A DNA stretch of 64,000 nt from Flavonifractor porci (GCF_037572415.1 NZ_JBBHLB010000008.1:62001-126000); one strand, 5' to 3'. Counted from the first letter of the stretch, positions 23,082 to 31,839 are shown. The notes: a model not told the origin generated them from the sequence alone. A program made the numbers and translations.

Positions 23082-23214
23082 GCCCCAGCGGGGCAGGCCC
23101 CGCCGGGAACCCCTCATTTCTTTTTATCTGCTCGGGGCAAATGAATTGCCCCGGCATCAAGGTTTTGCCCATAGGGCAAAACGCTTGGACGAGGACGCGT
23201 CCTCCTGCCGCCAC
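23082..23214. repeat. Hairpin-array insert between the two EF-G gene ends
   Basis: Reading on the minus strand: GAGGACGCGTCCTC, then GTTTTGCCC/GGGCAAAAC, then GGGGCAATTCATTTGCCCC, then a GGCGGGGCCTGCCCCGC stem. The 19-base hairpin GGGGCAATTCATTTGCCCC recurs exactly in the insert behind kdd (35845-35863). No open frame of note. Confidence 0.75.
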
Positions 23215-23245
23215 AAAAAATGGGCCGGGCTGATTTCAGCCCGGC
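23215..23245 (-). terminator. Intrinsic terminator of the EF-G-like gene
   Basis: GGGCCGGGCTGA / TCAGCCCGGCCC hairpin followed on the minus strand by ATTTTTTG. The same terminator is present in the duplicated copy at 22861-22891. Confidence 0.85.
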
Positions 23246-23259
23246 CCTTGTGCATCTAA

Positions 23260-25338
23260 TTAGTCTGCCTCGTCCTGCATCGCCTTGGCGGCCTCGATGG
23301 CCTTCTCCTGGGCGGCGGGAGGTGCGTCCTCGTAGCGGACAAAGTGGAAGGTGAAGGAGCCACGGCCCTGGGTCATGGACCGCAGGTCGATGGCATAGCG
23401 GCTCATCTCCGCCATGGGCACCTCGGCCTCCACCACCTGGTTGCCGTCGCCGTCAGGATTCATACCCATGACGCGGCCCCGGCGCTTGTTCAGGTCGCCG
23501 ATGACGTCGCCCATGTAGCTGTCGGGGATGGTGACCTTCAGTTCGCCGATGGGCTCCAGCAGCACAGGGCTGGCCTGGGGCATACCGGCCTTGTAGGCCA
23601 GCTGCACGGCGGTCTTAAAGGCCATTTCGGAGGAGTCAACAGGGTGATAGGAGCCATCAAACAGGGTGGCCTTCAGGTACACCACGGGATAGCCCGCCAG
23701 CACACCGTGGACGACGGCTTCACGCATCCCCTTCTCAACAGCGGGGAAGTAGTTCTTGGGCACAGCGCCGCCCACGACCTCCTCGCAGAACTGGAGCTCC
23801 TCGGTGTCGCCGGGCTCAAAGCGCATCCAAACATCGCCGAACTGGCCGTGACCGCCGGTCTGCTTCTTGTGGCGGCCCTGAACTTCGACCTTCTTGCGGA
23901 TCTTCTCACGGTAAGCCACACGGGGCTCGGACAGCTCAGCGTCCACGCCGAAGCGGCTCTTCAGGCGGGAGACGATCACGTCCATCTGCATATCGCCGGT
24001 ACCGGAGACCACCATCTGGTGGGTCTCGGCGTTGTTCACCCAGTTGAAGGTGAGATCCTCTTCGTTCAGGCGGGTGAGGCCGGCGGCGATCTTATCTTCC
24101 TGGCCCTTGGTCTTGGGGCTGATAGCCACGGAGTAGCAGGGCTCGGGGAAGGGGATGGGCTCCATCTTGACCACCTTACGGGGATCGGACAGGGTATCGC
24201 CGGTCTTGACCTTGTCCATCTTGCCGATGGCGCCGATATCGCCGCACTCCAGCTCCTTGACCTCCTCGGCCTTCTTGCCCTTCATGACATACAGGCGACC
24301 CAGCTTCTCGGTGGCGCCGGTGCGGGCGTTGACCACCTGCATATCGGGCTTCAGGTTACCGGAGAGCACCTTCACATAAGAATACTTGCCGTACTGGTCG
24401 GAGACGGTCTTCCAAACCAGAGCGCAGGGCAGAGCGCCGGGAGAGGCCACGAACTCATCCAGCTCGCCCTTTTCGTTCTCGCCCTCCAGAGGACGGCCCT
24501 CCATGGGAGAGGGCAGCAGCTCCACGATGATGTCCAGCAGCATACGGGTGCCCAGGCCGGTGAGTGCGGAGCCGCACACCACTGGGAAGAGGGACAGATC
24601 CTTCACGCCCTGGCGCAGGCCCTGGATCATCTCGGCGTAGGTGAAGTCCTCGCCGGAGAAATACTTATCCATCAGCTCCTCGCTGGTCTCGGCCACGGAC
24701 TCCTTCAGGGCGTCGTACAGCTCGTCCAGCACGGGCAGCTTGTCGTCGGGCACGTCGATCTCCACGCGCTCACCCTTGGGGCCGGCCTCAAAGGCACGTT
24801 TATGGAGCACGTCGATAAAGCCGATGACCTTCTTGTCGGCATCCCAGATGGGGGCCACCACGGGGGCGATATTCTTGCCGAAGCGCTCACGCAGGGTGTC
24901 GAAGGCGGCGTTGTAGTCGGCGTTGTCCTCGTCGGTCTTGGAGATGTAGAGCAGGCGGGGCACGCCGCGGCGGGTACACAGCTTCCACGCCTTCTCGGCG
25001 CCCACGCTCATGCCGCCCTTGGCGGAGCAGACGATGATGGCGGCGTCGGACACATGGAGGGCCTCCATGACCTCGCCGGAGAAATCAAAATAACCGGGGG
25101 TGTCCAGCACGTTGATCTTACAGCCGTTGTACTCGATGGGCGCCACCGCGGTGGAGATGGAAATCTGACGGCGGGTCTCTTCGGGATCGTAATCACAAAC
25201 GGTGTTTCCGTCGGCAGGATTGCCCAGCCGGGGAGTGCCACCGGTCAAATACAGCATACTTTCCGCCAGGGAGGTCTTTCCGTTGCCACCGTGTCCCAGC
25301 AGACATACGTTACGGATGTTTTGTACGGAATAGCTCAT
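23260..25338 (-). CDS. Elongation factor G-like translation GTPase
   Basis: 692 residues. P-loop GHGGNGKTS at 15-23, switch II DTPGYFDFSGE, and an NKxD-like motif altered to SKTD (YISKTDEDN). Domains II-V follow in EF-G order, with the domain IV stretch GGHGQFGDVWMRFEPG. The slightly divergent G-motifs and the N-terminus MSYSVQNIRNVCLLGHGGNG place it in the EF-G2/EF-G-like subgroup, not the main fusA beside rpsL/rpsG. Role: ribosome translocation or recycling under special conditions (inferred). AGGAGAGG precedes ATG 25338. Its 3' end is duplicated downstream. Confidence 0.9.
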   Translation of the reverse strand: MSYSVQNIRNVCLLGHGGNGKTSLAESMLYLTGGTPRLGNPADGNTVCDYDPEETRRQISISTAVAPIEYNGCKINVLDTPGYFDFSGEVMEALHVSDAAIIVCSAKGGMSVGAEKAWKLCTRRGVPRLLYISKTDEDNADYNAAFDTLRERFGKNIAPVVAPIWDADKKVIGFIDVLHKRAFEAGPKGERVEIDVPDDKLPVLDELYDALKESVAETSEELMDKYFSGEDFTYAEMIQGLRQGVKDLSLFPVVCGSALTGLGTRMLLDIIVELLPSPMEGRPLEGENEKGELDEFVASPGALPCALVWKTVSDQYGKYSYVKVLSGNLKPDMQVVNARTGATEKLGRLYVMKGKKAEEVKELECGDIGAIGKMDKVKTGDTLSDPRKVVKMEPIPFPEPCYSVAISPKTKGQEDKIAAGLTRLNEEDLTFNWVNNAETHQMVVSGTGDMQMDVIVSRLKSRFGVDAELSEPRVAYREKIRKKVEVQGRHKKQTGGHGQFGDVWMRFEPGDTEELQFCEEVVGGAVPKNYFPAVEKGMREAVVHGVLAGYPVVYLKATLFDGSYHPVDSSEMAFKTAVQLAYKAGMPQASPVLLEPIGELKVTIPDSYMGDVIGDLNKRRGRVMGMNPDGDGNQVVEAEVPMAEMSRYAIDLRSMTQGRGSFTFHFVRYEDAPPAAQEKAIEAAKAMQDEAD

Positions 25339-25473
25339 AACTTGTTTCCTCTCCTTACATTTGGAATCGCGAACAGCAGCACGAGTACTGCTGTTGTCCA
25401 TTATACACGAAAGCGGCAGCACTTACAATAAAAACTTTAGAAAAATCGCGCAAACACTCCGACCGGATAGAGG

Positions 25474-25502
25474 AAGGCCCCACCGCAGAAGCGGCGGGGC
25501 CT
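25474..25502 (-). terminator. Terminator-like hairpin after the DUF4179 gene
   Basis: AAGGCCCCACCGC / GCGGCGGGGCCTT imperfect stem directly behind the stop at 25512; the following minus-strand TTCCTCT is only weakly T-rich. Confidence 0.5.
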
Positions 25503-25511
25503 TGGGACAGT

Positions 25512-26897
25512 TCAGCTTTGGTCCACGGGGATGGTCTGGCCGTTGAGGGTAATGGAAACCACCTGCTCCGGGTCGATGGGCTCCTCAAACTCCCACATCA
25601 CCCAGCCTGCCCGCTGGCTCCACACCTCGTCATAGTAAGCTGGGGTAAGGACGGCGCCGTCGGCCAGGGTGACGGAGAGGGACAGCTCTGTGCCGGTGAG
25701 CTGGCAGGGGTATTCCTGCCCCTCCGGGGTGCCGAAGTTGGCACAGACGCTGAGGGGAGAGACCGCGATCTGTTTTAACTGGGCATCCCAAGTGCGGCCA
25801 AAGGGCATTTTCCCGTCGCGGGTATAGGGGAACATGATAGGCTCCGTGGGGGTGGCGGTACGCAGGTCCATCACCTCCACCGGAACGGTGATCTCCCAAT
25901 GACCTTCAATGCGCCCACCCGCTGTGGAATATTCCGTACTCAAGTGGACCAGATTCAGGTATTTTAGGGTATCCGGTGTCAGACCGGGCAGGCAAAAGTC
26001 CCAGCCGCCCTCCACTGCGGTGCAGGTCACGTCTCCCATACTCTGCTGAGGCCAGCGGTCCGGGTCCTCCGGGTCATACAGGTAATACTCCACATAGCAG
26101 GAGCGTCCATTGTCCATCAGTGAAACGATATTCTCTTCCTGAACAAAGCGCACATGGTAGCACCCATCGGCGGCAAAGCCCATGGAGGAGACAGAGACAG
26201 CTCCGTCTTTATCCAGCGCTATAGGGTTCTGGTCCGGCAGAAGAACAGTGGCACCAGCATCGGCTATGGTGCTTTCCAGGTCCGCGTCAGGAAGTTCCTC
26301 TCGGTTCAGGGCCAGCCGAGCCTGCCAATGACCGGGAATAAAATAGCTGGCCTCCAGGCGGACCCAGGTGGGGGGAGCGTCCGCCAGGTCAGCGGTGCCG
26401 CGGCTGTATACCAGGGTGGCCAGATGCTGCTCCGGGTCATAGTCCAGCACTTCCAGTCCCTTACCTCCGTTGCCCCAGTCAAACTGTCCATCCGTTTCCT
26501 GGGAGAGGATCAGATCGCTGACGGTATCCTCATCCAGAGTGGTTCCCGTCAGATCCTGCAGGGTGAAGTACAGTCGGGTGACTCTGGTGTCAGCCAGGGC
26601 CTGGACTGCTTCGATCCGGATCCCCTGATCCTCACAGGCGCTCTCCACCTCTGTGGCATAGGGGGCCCGGCTGCCCAGGTCGTTCTGGATGGCGTGCCAG
26701 ATGGTGGGCCCCGCCGCCAGGGCGGTAACGGTAAGGGCGGCGGCAGCGGCTGCGGCTACAAGCCCCCGCCGGGTGAGGCGGCGGGGCCGGGTCTTTTCCC
26801 CGGACAACGCTTTTCTCATCCGCTCCCGGGTGCCCTCCACCAGCGCCCGGTTCGGGGCAATCTCGTCAAATTTGGCGCGATAATCGTGCTCAAACAC
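25512..26897 (-). CDS. DUF4179-type anti-sigma factor, membrane-anchored
   Basis: 461 residues. A cytoplasmic N-terminus (about 45 residues), one membrane helix (LVAAAAAAALTVTALAAGPTIW) and a large outer domain with alternating beta-type segments. The position directly after, and overlapping, a sigma factor gene gives the function: a membrane anti-sigma factor that holds the sigma until an outside signal arrives. Start codon GTG at 26897 with GGAGGG at 8 bases. It overlaps the sigma gene by 82 bases in another frame. Confidence 0.82.
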   Translation of the reverse strand: MFEHDYRAKFDEIAPNRALVEGTRERMRKALSGEKTRPRRLTRRGLVAAAAAAALTVTALAAGPTIWHAIQNDLGSRAPYATEVESACEDQGIRIEAVQALADTRVTRLYFTLQDLTGTTLDEDTVSDLILSQETDGQFDWGNGGKGLEVLDYDPEQHLATLVYSRGTADLADAPPTWVRLEASYFIPGHWQARLALNREELPDADLESTIADAGATVLLPDQNPIALDKDGAVSVSSMGFAADGCYHVRFVQEENIVSLMDNGRSCYVEYYLYDPEDPDRWPQQSMGDVTCTAVEGGWDFCLPGLTPDTLKYLNLVHLSTEYSTAGGRIEGHWEITVPVEVMDLRTATPTEPIMFPYTRDGKMPFGRTWDAQLKQIAVSPLSVCANFGTPEGQEYPCQLTGTELSLSVTLADGAVLTPAYYDEVWSQRAGWVMWEFEEPIDPEQVVSITLNGQTIPVDQS

Positions 26898-27394
26898 AGG
26901 GAATTCCCTCCTTCTTCCAAAACATCCCGCAGCTGCCGCCGGGCCCGCATAAGGCGCATCCGCACGGCGGACTCGCTTTTTTTCAGCAGCCCGGCGATCT
27001 CAGGGGTGGAATACCCCTCGTAATAGTAGAGATGGACCACCACCCGCAGGTCGGGAGACAGCCTGTCCAGGCAGGCGTCCAGCTCACTCCCCGCCTCCGG
27101 CGGCGGAGCGGTCAGCTCCCCCATCTCCTCCAGAGGCTGGGTCCGGCGGCGGAAGGGATTGCGCCAATAGGAGTTGGCGCAGTTGATGGTCACCCGGCAG
27201 AACCAGGCTTTTTCATGCTCCTCACTTTCCAGGCTGGGGCGCTTGCTGACCAGTCGGAGAAACACCTCCTGAAACACGTCCTCCGCCCCCTCCTTACTGC
27301 GGGTGCGGGCAAAGGCCAGTCGGTAGACCAGCCCGGCGTACCGCTCCAGCAGCTCCTCCGCCCAGGCGTTGAACCCACTGACATCATCCTTCAC
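26816..27394 (-). CDS. Sigma-70 family (ECF-type) sigma factor
   Basis: 192 residues. Region 2 (WAEELLERYAGLVYRLAFAR ... AEDVFQEVFLRLVSKRP ... EKAWFCRVTINCANSYWRN) and region 4 (LSPDLRVVVHLYYYEGYSTPEIAGLLKKSESAVRMRLMRARRQL). GTG at 27394 follows GGAGGG at 5 bases and is preferred to the upstream ATG 27433. The last 27 residues are encoded inside the anti-sigma gene region, so the two are translationally entangled. Confidence 0.88.
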   Translation of the reverse strand: MKDDVSGFNAWAEELLERYAGLVYRLAFARTRSKEGAEDVFQEVFLRLVSKRPSLESEEHEKAWFCRVTINCANSYWRNPFRRRTQPLEEMGELTAPPPEAGSELDACLDRLSPDLRVVVHLYYYEGYSTPEIAGLLKKSESAVRMRLMRARRQLRDVLEEGGNSLCLSTIIAPNLTRLPRTGRWWRAPGSG

Positions 27395-27476
27395 ATGATC
27401 CCTCCTCTCCAGGTGTTTGAAAAGGCCTTTCACTTGAACTACGCGCCAACCCTCTGTTTCGTCACATCAAAATAGA

Positions 27477-27507
27477 AAAGCGCAGGCCCGCGGCCTGCGC
27501 TTTTTCA
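27477..27507 (-). terminator. Terminator of the second sigma/anti-sigma operon
   Basis: AAAGCGCAGGCC / GGCCTGCGCTTT with CGC loop right after the stop at 27514; on the minus strand followed by TCTATTTTG. Confidence 0.78.
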
Positions 27508-27513
27508 AAGTTA

Positions 27514-28473
27514 TTACGGTTGCACGATTTCGCTGCCGTCCAGCGGCACGGTGTAGGTGGTGCAGCTGGCGGTACCGTCGGGCCCGGGGGTGACCTGCTC
27601 CAGCTGGCACAGCCAGCCGGTGCCCTCCTGGTTCAGTCCGGCGCACATCAGCTTGGTGGTAGTGCCATCCTGAGTGGTGGGACCGATGATGGCGCCATCC
27701 TCCTCCACTGTCAGTTCGTCGCTGTTCCAGCCCAGCCAGGCGGCCAGTTTGTGCAGAGCCTCAGACTGAGTCAGACCGCTTTCCGCAACAAATGGATTGA
27801 CCGTGGCCTGGGTCGTTTGAGCATTCTGTTTATCTGGGGTCACGCTGTAGGGCTCAGCCCCATTTCCGGCAGGGGTCTGGGATACGACGACAGGCTCCTG
27901 GGTCTGCGTACTGCCCGCCCCGGAATGGTTCCGGCTGTCCGGCTCGCTGTTCGTTCCCTGCCCGGAACTGCCGCTGACAACCTTGTCCTCCGGGCTGTTG
28001 CTCTCCGCCGGAGCCTCGGTAGGCTGAGGCACGATCTCCCGGGTCACCGGACCCTCCTCACCACCTCCGGACGGCAGATTGGTCTCCGTCATCACGGAAA
28101 CAGTGCCGGGGTTCTCTTCGCTCCCTCGGAAACCACTGGTCCGCCACTGGTCCATAACCCCCGCGCCCACCAGCACAAGGGCGGCCACCGCCGCCAGGGA
28201 GGCCAGGCTCCGCCAGCGCCACTGGCGTTTCTTGCTCTGGAAGGGAGTGACTTTGGAGGTATGGATCTTGTCCATGACCCCTTCCTTCAGCCCTGCGGGA
28301 GGCTGAGCGGTCAGCTGAGGCAATTCCTCATGGAGCTCCTCCAGATCGTCCGCAAGGGTCCGGCACGCCGGGCACACCGACAGATGCTCCTCCAGCCGGG
28401 CAGTCTCCTCCTGGGTCAGAGGTCCATCCAACCGGGCGCTGATCAGCTCCAGCGCCTCGTCACAGCTCAGCAT
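27514..28473 (-). CDS. Zinc-finger anti-sigma factor (zf-HC2 type) with membrane helix
   Basis: 319 residues. N-terminal zf-HC2-like domain with EEHLSVCPACR (His-x3-Cys-x2-Cys), cytoplasmic; a membrane helix near residue 105 (SLASLAAVAALVLVGAGVM); then a long Ser/Thr/Pro/Glu-rich outer linker and a C-terminal globular region ending TYTVPLDGSEIVQP. Anti-sigma factors of this RsiW/ZAS type bind their sigma through the zinc domain and release it after proteolysis. GGAGGG precedes ATG 28473, 41 bases after the sigma stop. Confidence 0.85.
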   Translation of the reverse strand: MLSCDEALELISARLDGPLTQEETARLEEHLSVCPACRTLADDLEELHEELPQLTAQPPAGLKEGVMDKIHTSKVTPFQSKKRQWRWRSLASLAAVAALVLVGAGVMDQWRTSGFRGSEENPGTVSVMTETNLPSGGGEEGPVTREIVPQPTEAPAESNSPEDKVVSGSSGQGTNSEPDSRNHSGAGSTQTQEPVVVSQTPAGNGAEPYSVTPDKQNAQTTQATVNPFVAESGLTQSEALHKLAAWLGWNSDELTVEEDGAIIGPTTQDGTTTKLMCAGLNQEGTGWLCQLEQVTPGPDGTASCTTYTVPLDGSEIVQP

Positions 28474-28514
28474 ATCGTTCCCTCCTCTCCGTTTTGGGGG
28501 AAATTCCCCCTTGT

Positions 28515-29111
28515 TCATGGTATAGACGTGGACGAATCAAAAAAGTTCCCCTGTTTTTTCAAATAGTTTCGCAGAGCCAACCAGGCACGGGCAATGCGGG
28601 ATTTCACCGTACCCTCCTCCAGGCCCAGTACCTGAGCGATCTCGCCGTAGGACAGCCCCTCCAGCTCCCGGAGGATGAGCACCCGCCGGTGCTCCGCCGA
28701 CAGGGTGGCAAGGCCCGCCCGCAAAGTCTCCCGCCGCTCCCGGCGCTCGGCTTCCACATGGGGCGAGAACCGTTCGTCGGGCAGCTCGGCCTGCCTGGCC
28801 TCCTCCTCATCGTCCAGGGAGATGGTCATGGACAGAGCGCTGCGCCGCTTCTCCCGGCGGAGAAAATCAATGCACACATTGCTGGTCAGCCGGTACAGCC
28901 AGGTGGCAAAGGAGCTGTCCCCCTGGAACTTGCCCAGCCCCTTCCAGGCGTTGAGAAAGGCTTCCTGACTCAGCTCCAGGGCGTCGTCCGGGTTGCCCGT
29001 CATCCGCAGGGCCAGATTGTAGATCCGTCCCTGATTCTGTTCCACCAGGGCAGCAAAGGACTCCTCGTCCCCCTGCCTGGCCCGCTGGACCAGCTCCCAT
29101 TCCGCTTTCAT
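28515..29111 (-). CDS. ECF sigma factor (SigW-like)
   Basis: 198 residues. Region 2 (LALRMTGNPDDALELSQEAFLNAWKGLGKFQGDSSFATWLYRLTSNVCIDFLRREKRR) and region 4 (LSAEHRRVLILRELEGLSYGEIAQVLGLEEGTVKSRIARAWLALRNYL). Typical of SigW-type envelope stress sigma factors; its zinc-finger anti-sigma is the next gene. GAGGAAGGC lies just before the ATG. Confidence 0.92.
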   Translation of the reverse strand: MKAEWELVQRARQGDEESFAALVEQNQGRIYNLALRMTGNPDDALELSQEAFLNAWKGLGKFQGDSSFATWLYRLTSNVCIDFLRREKRRSALSMTISLDDEEEARQAELPDERFSPHVEAERRERRETLRAGLATLSAEHRRVLILRELEGLSYGEIAQVLGLEEGTVKSRIARAWLALRNYLKKQGNFFDSSTSIP

Positions 29112-29150
29112 GCCTTCCTCACCCCTTTCTCTATCTTGTACCCGCCGCCG

Positions 29151-30137
29151 TTACCGGTCCGGCTCGTCTTTCAAATCCCGCTTGATGCCTGCCGTCACCT
29201 TGTAGATATCCTCCAGGGTGGACACATGGCTGATCTGTTCCTTATAGTACCCGGCGTGGGGCACTCCCTTCAGATACCAGGCGTAGTGCTTCCGGGCCTC
29301 CAGGCAGGCAATGTGCTCCCCCTTCTGGGCCGCCGACAGTTCAAACTGCCGCACCGCCGTGTCACACCGCACGGCCAGCGGGGGCAGGGGCGGGATCTCC
29401 TCCCCCGCCAGAGCCGCCTGGGCCCGCTGGAACAGCCATGGATTGCCGAAGCAGCCACGGCCGATCATGGCCATATCCGCCCCGGTATACTTGAGGATGC
29501 GTACCGCGTCCTTTGGCTCAAACACGTCGCCGTTGGCGATGACCGGGATGGACACCGCCTCCTTCACCGCCCGGATGTAGTCCCAGTTGGCGGTGCCGGA
29601 GTACATCTGGGTCCGGGTGCGGCCGTGGACCGCCACGGCGGCCACTCCGGCCCCCTCCATGGCTTTGGCAAACTCCACACAGTTGATGGAGCCCTTGTCC
29701 CAGCCCAGGCGGAATTTCACCGTCACCGGCCTGCCGCCGGCGCCCCGGATCACCGCCTCTGCCACTTTGACCGCCAGTTCAGGGTGCTTCATCAGGCCGG
29801 AGCCGTCCCCGGAATTGGCCACTTTAGGCACTGGGCAGCCCATATTGATGTCAATGATATCGGCGCCGGACCGCTCCGCGGCCATACCCGCCGCCTGCTC
29901 CATACAGGCCGGGTCGCTGCCGAAGATCTGCACCGCCGCCGGGTGCTCTCCCTCCCCCAGCTGGAGAAGCGGAACGGACTTCTTGTCCTGATAGCACAGG
30001 GCCTTGGCGCTTACCATTTCCGTAATGGTATAGCCCGCCCCCAACTCCCGGCAAATGGTCCGGAAGGCCAGATCGGTCACTCCCGCCATAGGCGCCAGCG
30101 CCAGGGCTGAATTTATCGTGATATTGCCAATTTTCAC
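29151..30137 (-). CDS. dusB: tRNA-dihydrouridine synthase DusB
   Basis: Reduces uridines in the tRNA D-loop with FMN and NADPH; cytoplasmic. 328 residues, full length: ALAPMAGVTDLAFRTICRELGAG, DINMGCPVPKVANSGDGSGLM (catalytic Cys), VTVKFRLGWD, VHGRTRTQMYSGTANWD and GADMAMIGRGCFGNPWLF. It lies alone, divergent from the rubredoxin gene, 39 bases upstream of the SigW-like gene in the same direction. Confidence 0.96.
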   Translation of the reverse strand: MKIGNITINSALALAPMAGVTDLAFRTICRELGAGYTITEMVSAKALCYQDKKSVPLLQLGEGEHPAAVQIFGSDPACMEQAAGMAAERSGADIIDINMGCPVPKVANSGDGSGLMKHPELAVKVAEAVIRGAGGRPVTVKFRLGWDKGSINCVEFAKAMEGAGVAAVAVHGRTRTQMYSGTANWDYIRAVKEAVSIPVIANGDVFEPKDAVRILKYTGADMAMIGRGCFGNPWLFQRAQAALAGEEIPPLPPLAVRCDTAVRQFELSAAQKGEHIACLEARKHYAWYLKGVPHAGYYKEQISHVSTLEDIYKVTAGIKRDLKDEPDR

Positions 30138-30264
30138 AGTGTCCCCCGATGTGTTATAAATAGTAGCGTAACAAGCGTATCATACCACAGGACAAGGAAT
30201 CCGGCAAGTTCGTTTCCCTTGCCCGGTATCTGACGTTTGATTTTAAAATAAGGAGTGTTCCAAT

Positions 30265-30423
30265 ATGGATAAGTACGTCTGCGATCTCTGCGGCTATATT
30301 TATGATCCCGCTGAGGGCGATCCCGACAACGGCGTGGCCCCCGGCACTGCCTGGGAGCAGGTCCCCGCCGACTGGGTGTGCCCCCTGTGCGGCGTGGGCA
30401 AGGATCAGTTCTCCAAACAGTAA
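30265..30423 (+). CDS. Rubredoxin
   Basis: 52 residues beginning MDKYVCDLCGYIYDPAEGD and containing both iron-binding pairs Cys6-x2-Cys9 and Cys39-x2-Cys42 (WVCPLCG). One-electron carrier, often serving oxygen and peroxide detoxifying enzymes in strict anaerobes. AAGGAG lies 9 bases before the ATG. Monocistronic, closed by a strong terminator. Confidence 0.96.
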   Translation: MDKYVCDLCGYIYDPAEGDPDNGVAPGTAWEQVPADWVCPLCGVGKDQFSKQ

Positions 30424-30439
30424 GTGTTTCCTCCCCGCA

Positions 30440-30487
30440 TTCCGCCTGTCTGACGGGTCTTCCGTCAGACAGGCGGAATTTCTTTTT
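30440..30487 (+). terminator. Intrinsic terminator of the rubredoxin gene
   Basis: TTCCGCCTGTCTGACGG / CCGTCAGACAGGCGGAA with GTCTT loop followed by TTTCTTTTTT. Confidence 0.9.
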
Positions 30488-30510
30488 TGCATGAAGTTCA
30501 TTCCAAAATT

Positions 30511-30684
30511 TCATGCGTAAAGGTTCCTTTGTTTATAGCCAATCTGTTCCCCCTTTTCCCTTTTCGCTTTTTTGTATATTTTGTTTTTTATATTCCTATT
30601 TGTAATCATCTTTCTTGTTGCCATTCTACTTGTCATCTCTATAGCGTTACCCCATTTTGCATATTCTTCATATAATCCATTCAT
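30511..30684 (-). CDS. Possible small basic protein, AT-rich (57 residues)
   Basis: Begins MNGLYEEYAKWGNAIEMTSR and continues very basic (NIKNKIYKKAKREKGEQ). GAGGAG lies 8 bases before the ATG at 30684, a proper ribosome site. Base composition is far more AT-rich than the surroundings, so it may be recently acquired, or a decaying fragment. No family recognised. The frame extends upstream to 30831 but without a start signal. The rest of the gap 30488-30822 shows no other gene. Confidence 0.38.
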   Translation of the reverse strand: MNGLYEEYAKWGNAIEMTSRMATRKMITNRNIKNKIYKKAKREKGEQIGYKQRNLYA

Positions 30685-30822
30685 TTTTTGATTCTCCTCA
30701 TATCCAATGTCCAGCGGTTGGAATTCTGCTTCTCCCCATTGACAGAACCGATGGAGGCCTCTTATAATGGCCTCGACGAAACCAAAAATGACCCAATTTT
30801 CCTGTGGAAGGGAGGCCCTATT

Positions 30823-31839
30823 TTGGAACATCTGTTAGCGCCGCTGGTGGGGGATGCCTCCCCCGTGACCGTGATCGGCCTGTGCAAGAACGCGGGCAAG
30901 ACCACCGCCATGCGCCGCCTGATGGCCGAGTTGGGGGAGGAACGGCTGGCCCTCACCTCGGTGGGCCGGGACGGAGAACGCACCGACCTGGTCACCGGGA
31001 CGGAAAAACCCGATCTGTATTTGAAAGCCGGCGATCTGTTTGCCACCGCCCGGGGCATGATCACGCTGTGCGACGCCACTCTGGAGGTGGTGGATCTCAC
31101 CGACGTAATGACCCCGCTGGGACCGGTGGCTATTTTCCGCACCCTGTCTGACGGCTATGTCCAGCTGGCCGGTCCCTCCGCCGCCGGACAGCTGAGGCCC
31201 CTCACCGCCCGTTTTATGGAATTGGGGGCCCAGCGGGTCCTCATCGATGGGGCTGCCGGACGGAAGTCTCTGGCTGGCGCCGGTGTGGAGGGCGTGGCCC
31301 TGCTGTGTACCGGAGCGTCTCTGGACCGGGATATGGACCTGGTGGTATCGGAGACCGCCCACACCTGCTGGCTCTTTGACCGGAAAGTGCCGGAGCACGC
31401 CGGCCTTCGTTCCGCTCTGGAGGGCGTGGAGGACCGCTTTGCTCTGTTCGAGCTGGACGGCACCCATCTGGAGCTACCTCTGGACGAGGGCGGCAGCCCC
31501 AAGTGGAACAAGCTGCCCCGCCGTCCTCTGGTGGTGTGGGCGGCGGGAGGCGTTACCGATCCCCTGCTCAAAACCCTGGCCCGCCGGGGAGCTCCCACCA
31601 CCCTGGTCACCCAGGACGCCACCCATCTGCTGGCAGGCCGTGCCGCTCTGGAGCTGTTCCAGCGCAATGGCGGCCAGCTGGCTGTCCGCCGGGAGCTGAC
31701 CATCGCCGCCGTGGCGGCCAACCCCTGGTCGGCCTACGGCTGGCACTTTGAACCAGATCAATTTATCTCCGCCCTGCGGCAGGCCATCCGCCTGCCGGTG
31801 GTCAACGTGAAGGAGGAACAAGATGGAACTGACGCATGA
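30823..31839 (+). CDS. kamB: Lysine 5,6-aminomutase reactivase subunit KamB
   Basis: 338 residues starting at TTG 30823, 7 bases after GGGAGG; upstream in-frame ATG codons (30688, 30751) lack ribosome sites. Shows a P-loop-like motif GLCKNAGKTT at residues 19-28 and no membrane part. The assignment rests on position: it overlaps by 17 bases a MutS-like ATPase of KamC type, just before the lysine fermentation operon, as in clostridial kamBC clusters. Together KamB/KamC are thought to restore lysine 5,6-aminomutase after loss of its cobalamin cofactor. The start is the least certain part. Confidence 0.78.
   Translation: MEHLLAPLVGDASPVTVIGLCKNAGKTTAMRRLMAELGEERLALTSVGRDGERTDLVTGTEKPDLYLKAGDLFATARGMITLCDATLEVVDLTDVMTPLGPVAIFRTLSDGYVQLAGPSAAGQLRPLTARFMELGAQRVLIDGAAGRKSLAGAGVEGVALLCTGASLDRDMDLVVSETAHTCWLFDRKVPEHAGLRSALEGVEDRFALFELDGTHLELPLDEGGSPKWNKLPRRPLVVWAAGGVTDPLLKTLARRGAPTTLVTQDATHLLAGRAALELFQRNGGQLAVRRELTIAAVAANPWSAYGWHFEPDQFISALRQAIRLPVVNVKEEQDGTDA

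Noticed and set aside
22854..23259. Small open frames between the lipoprotein and EF-G-like genes
   Set aside because: They cross duplicated gene ends and terminators; no start signals and no protein-like composition.
23344..25431. 695-codon open frame on the plus strand
   Set aside because: Antisense of the EF-G-like gene, His/Gly/Leu-rich, no start signal.
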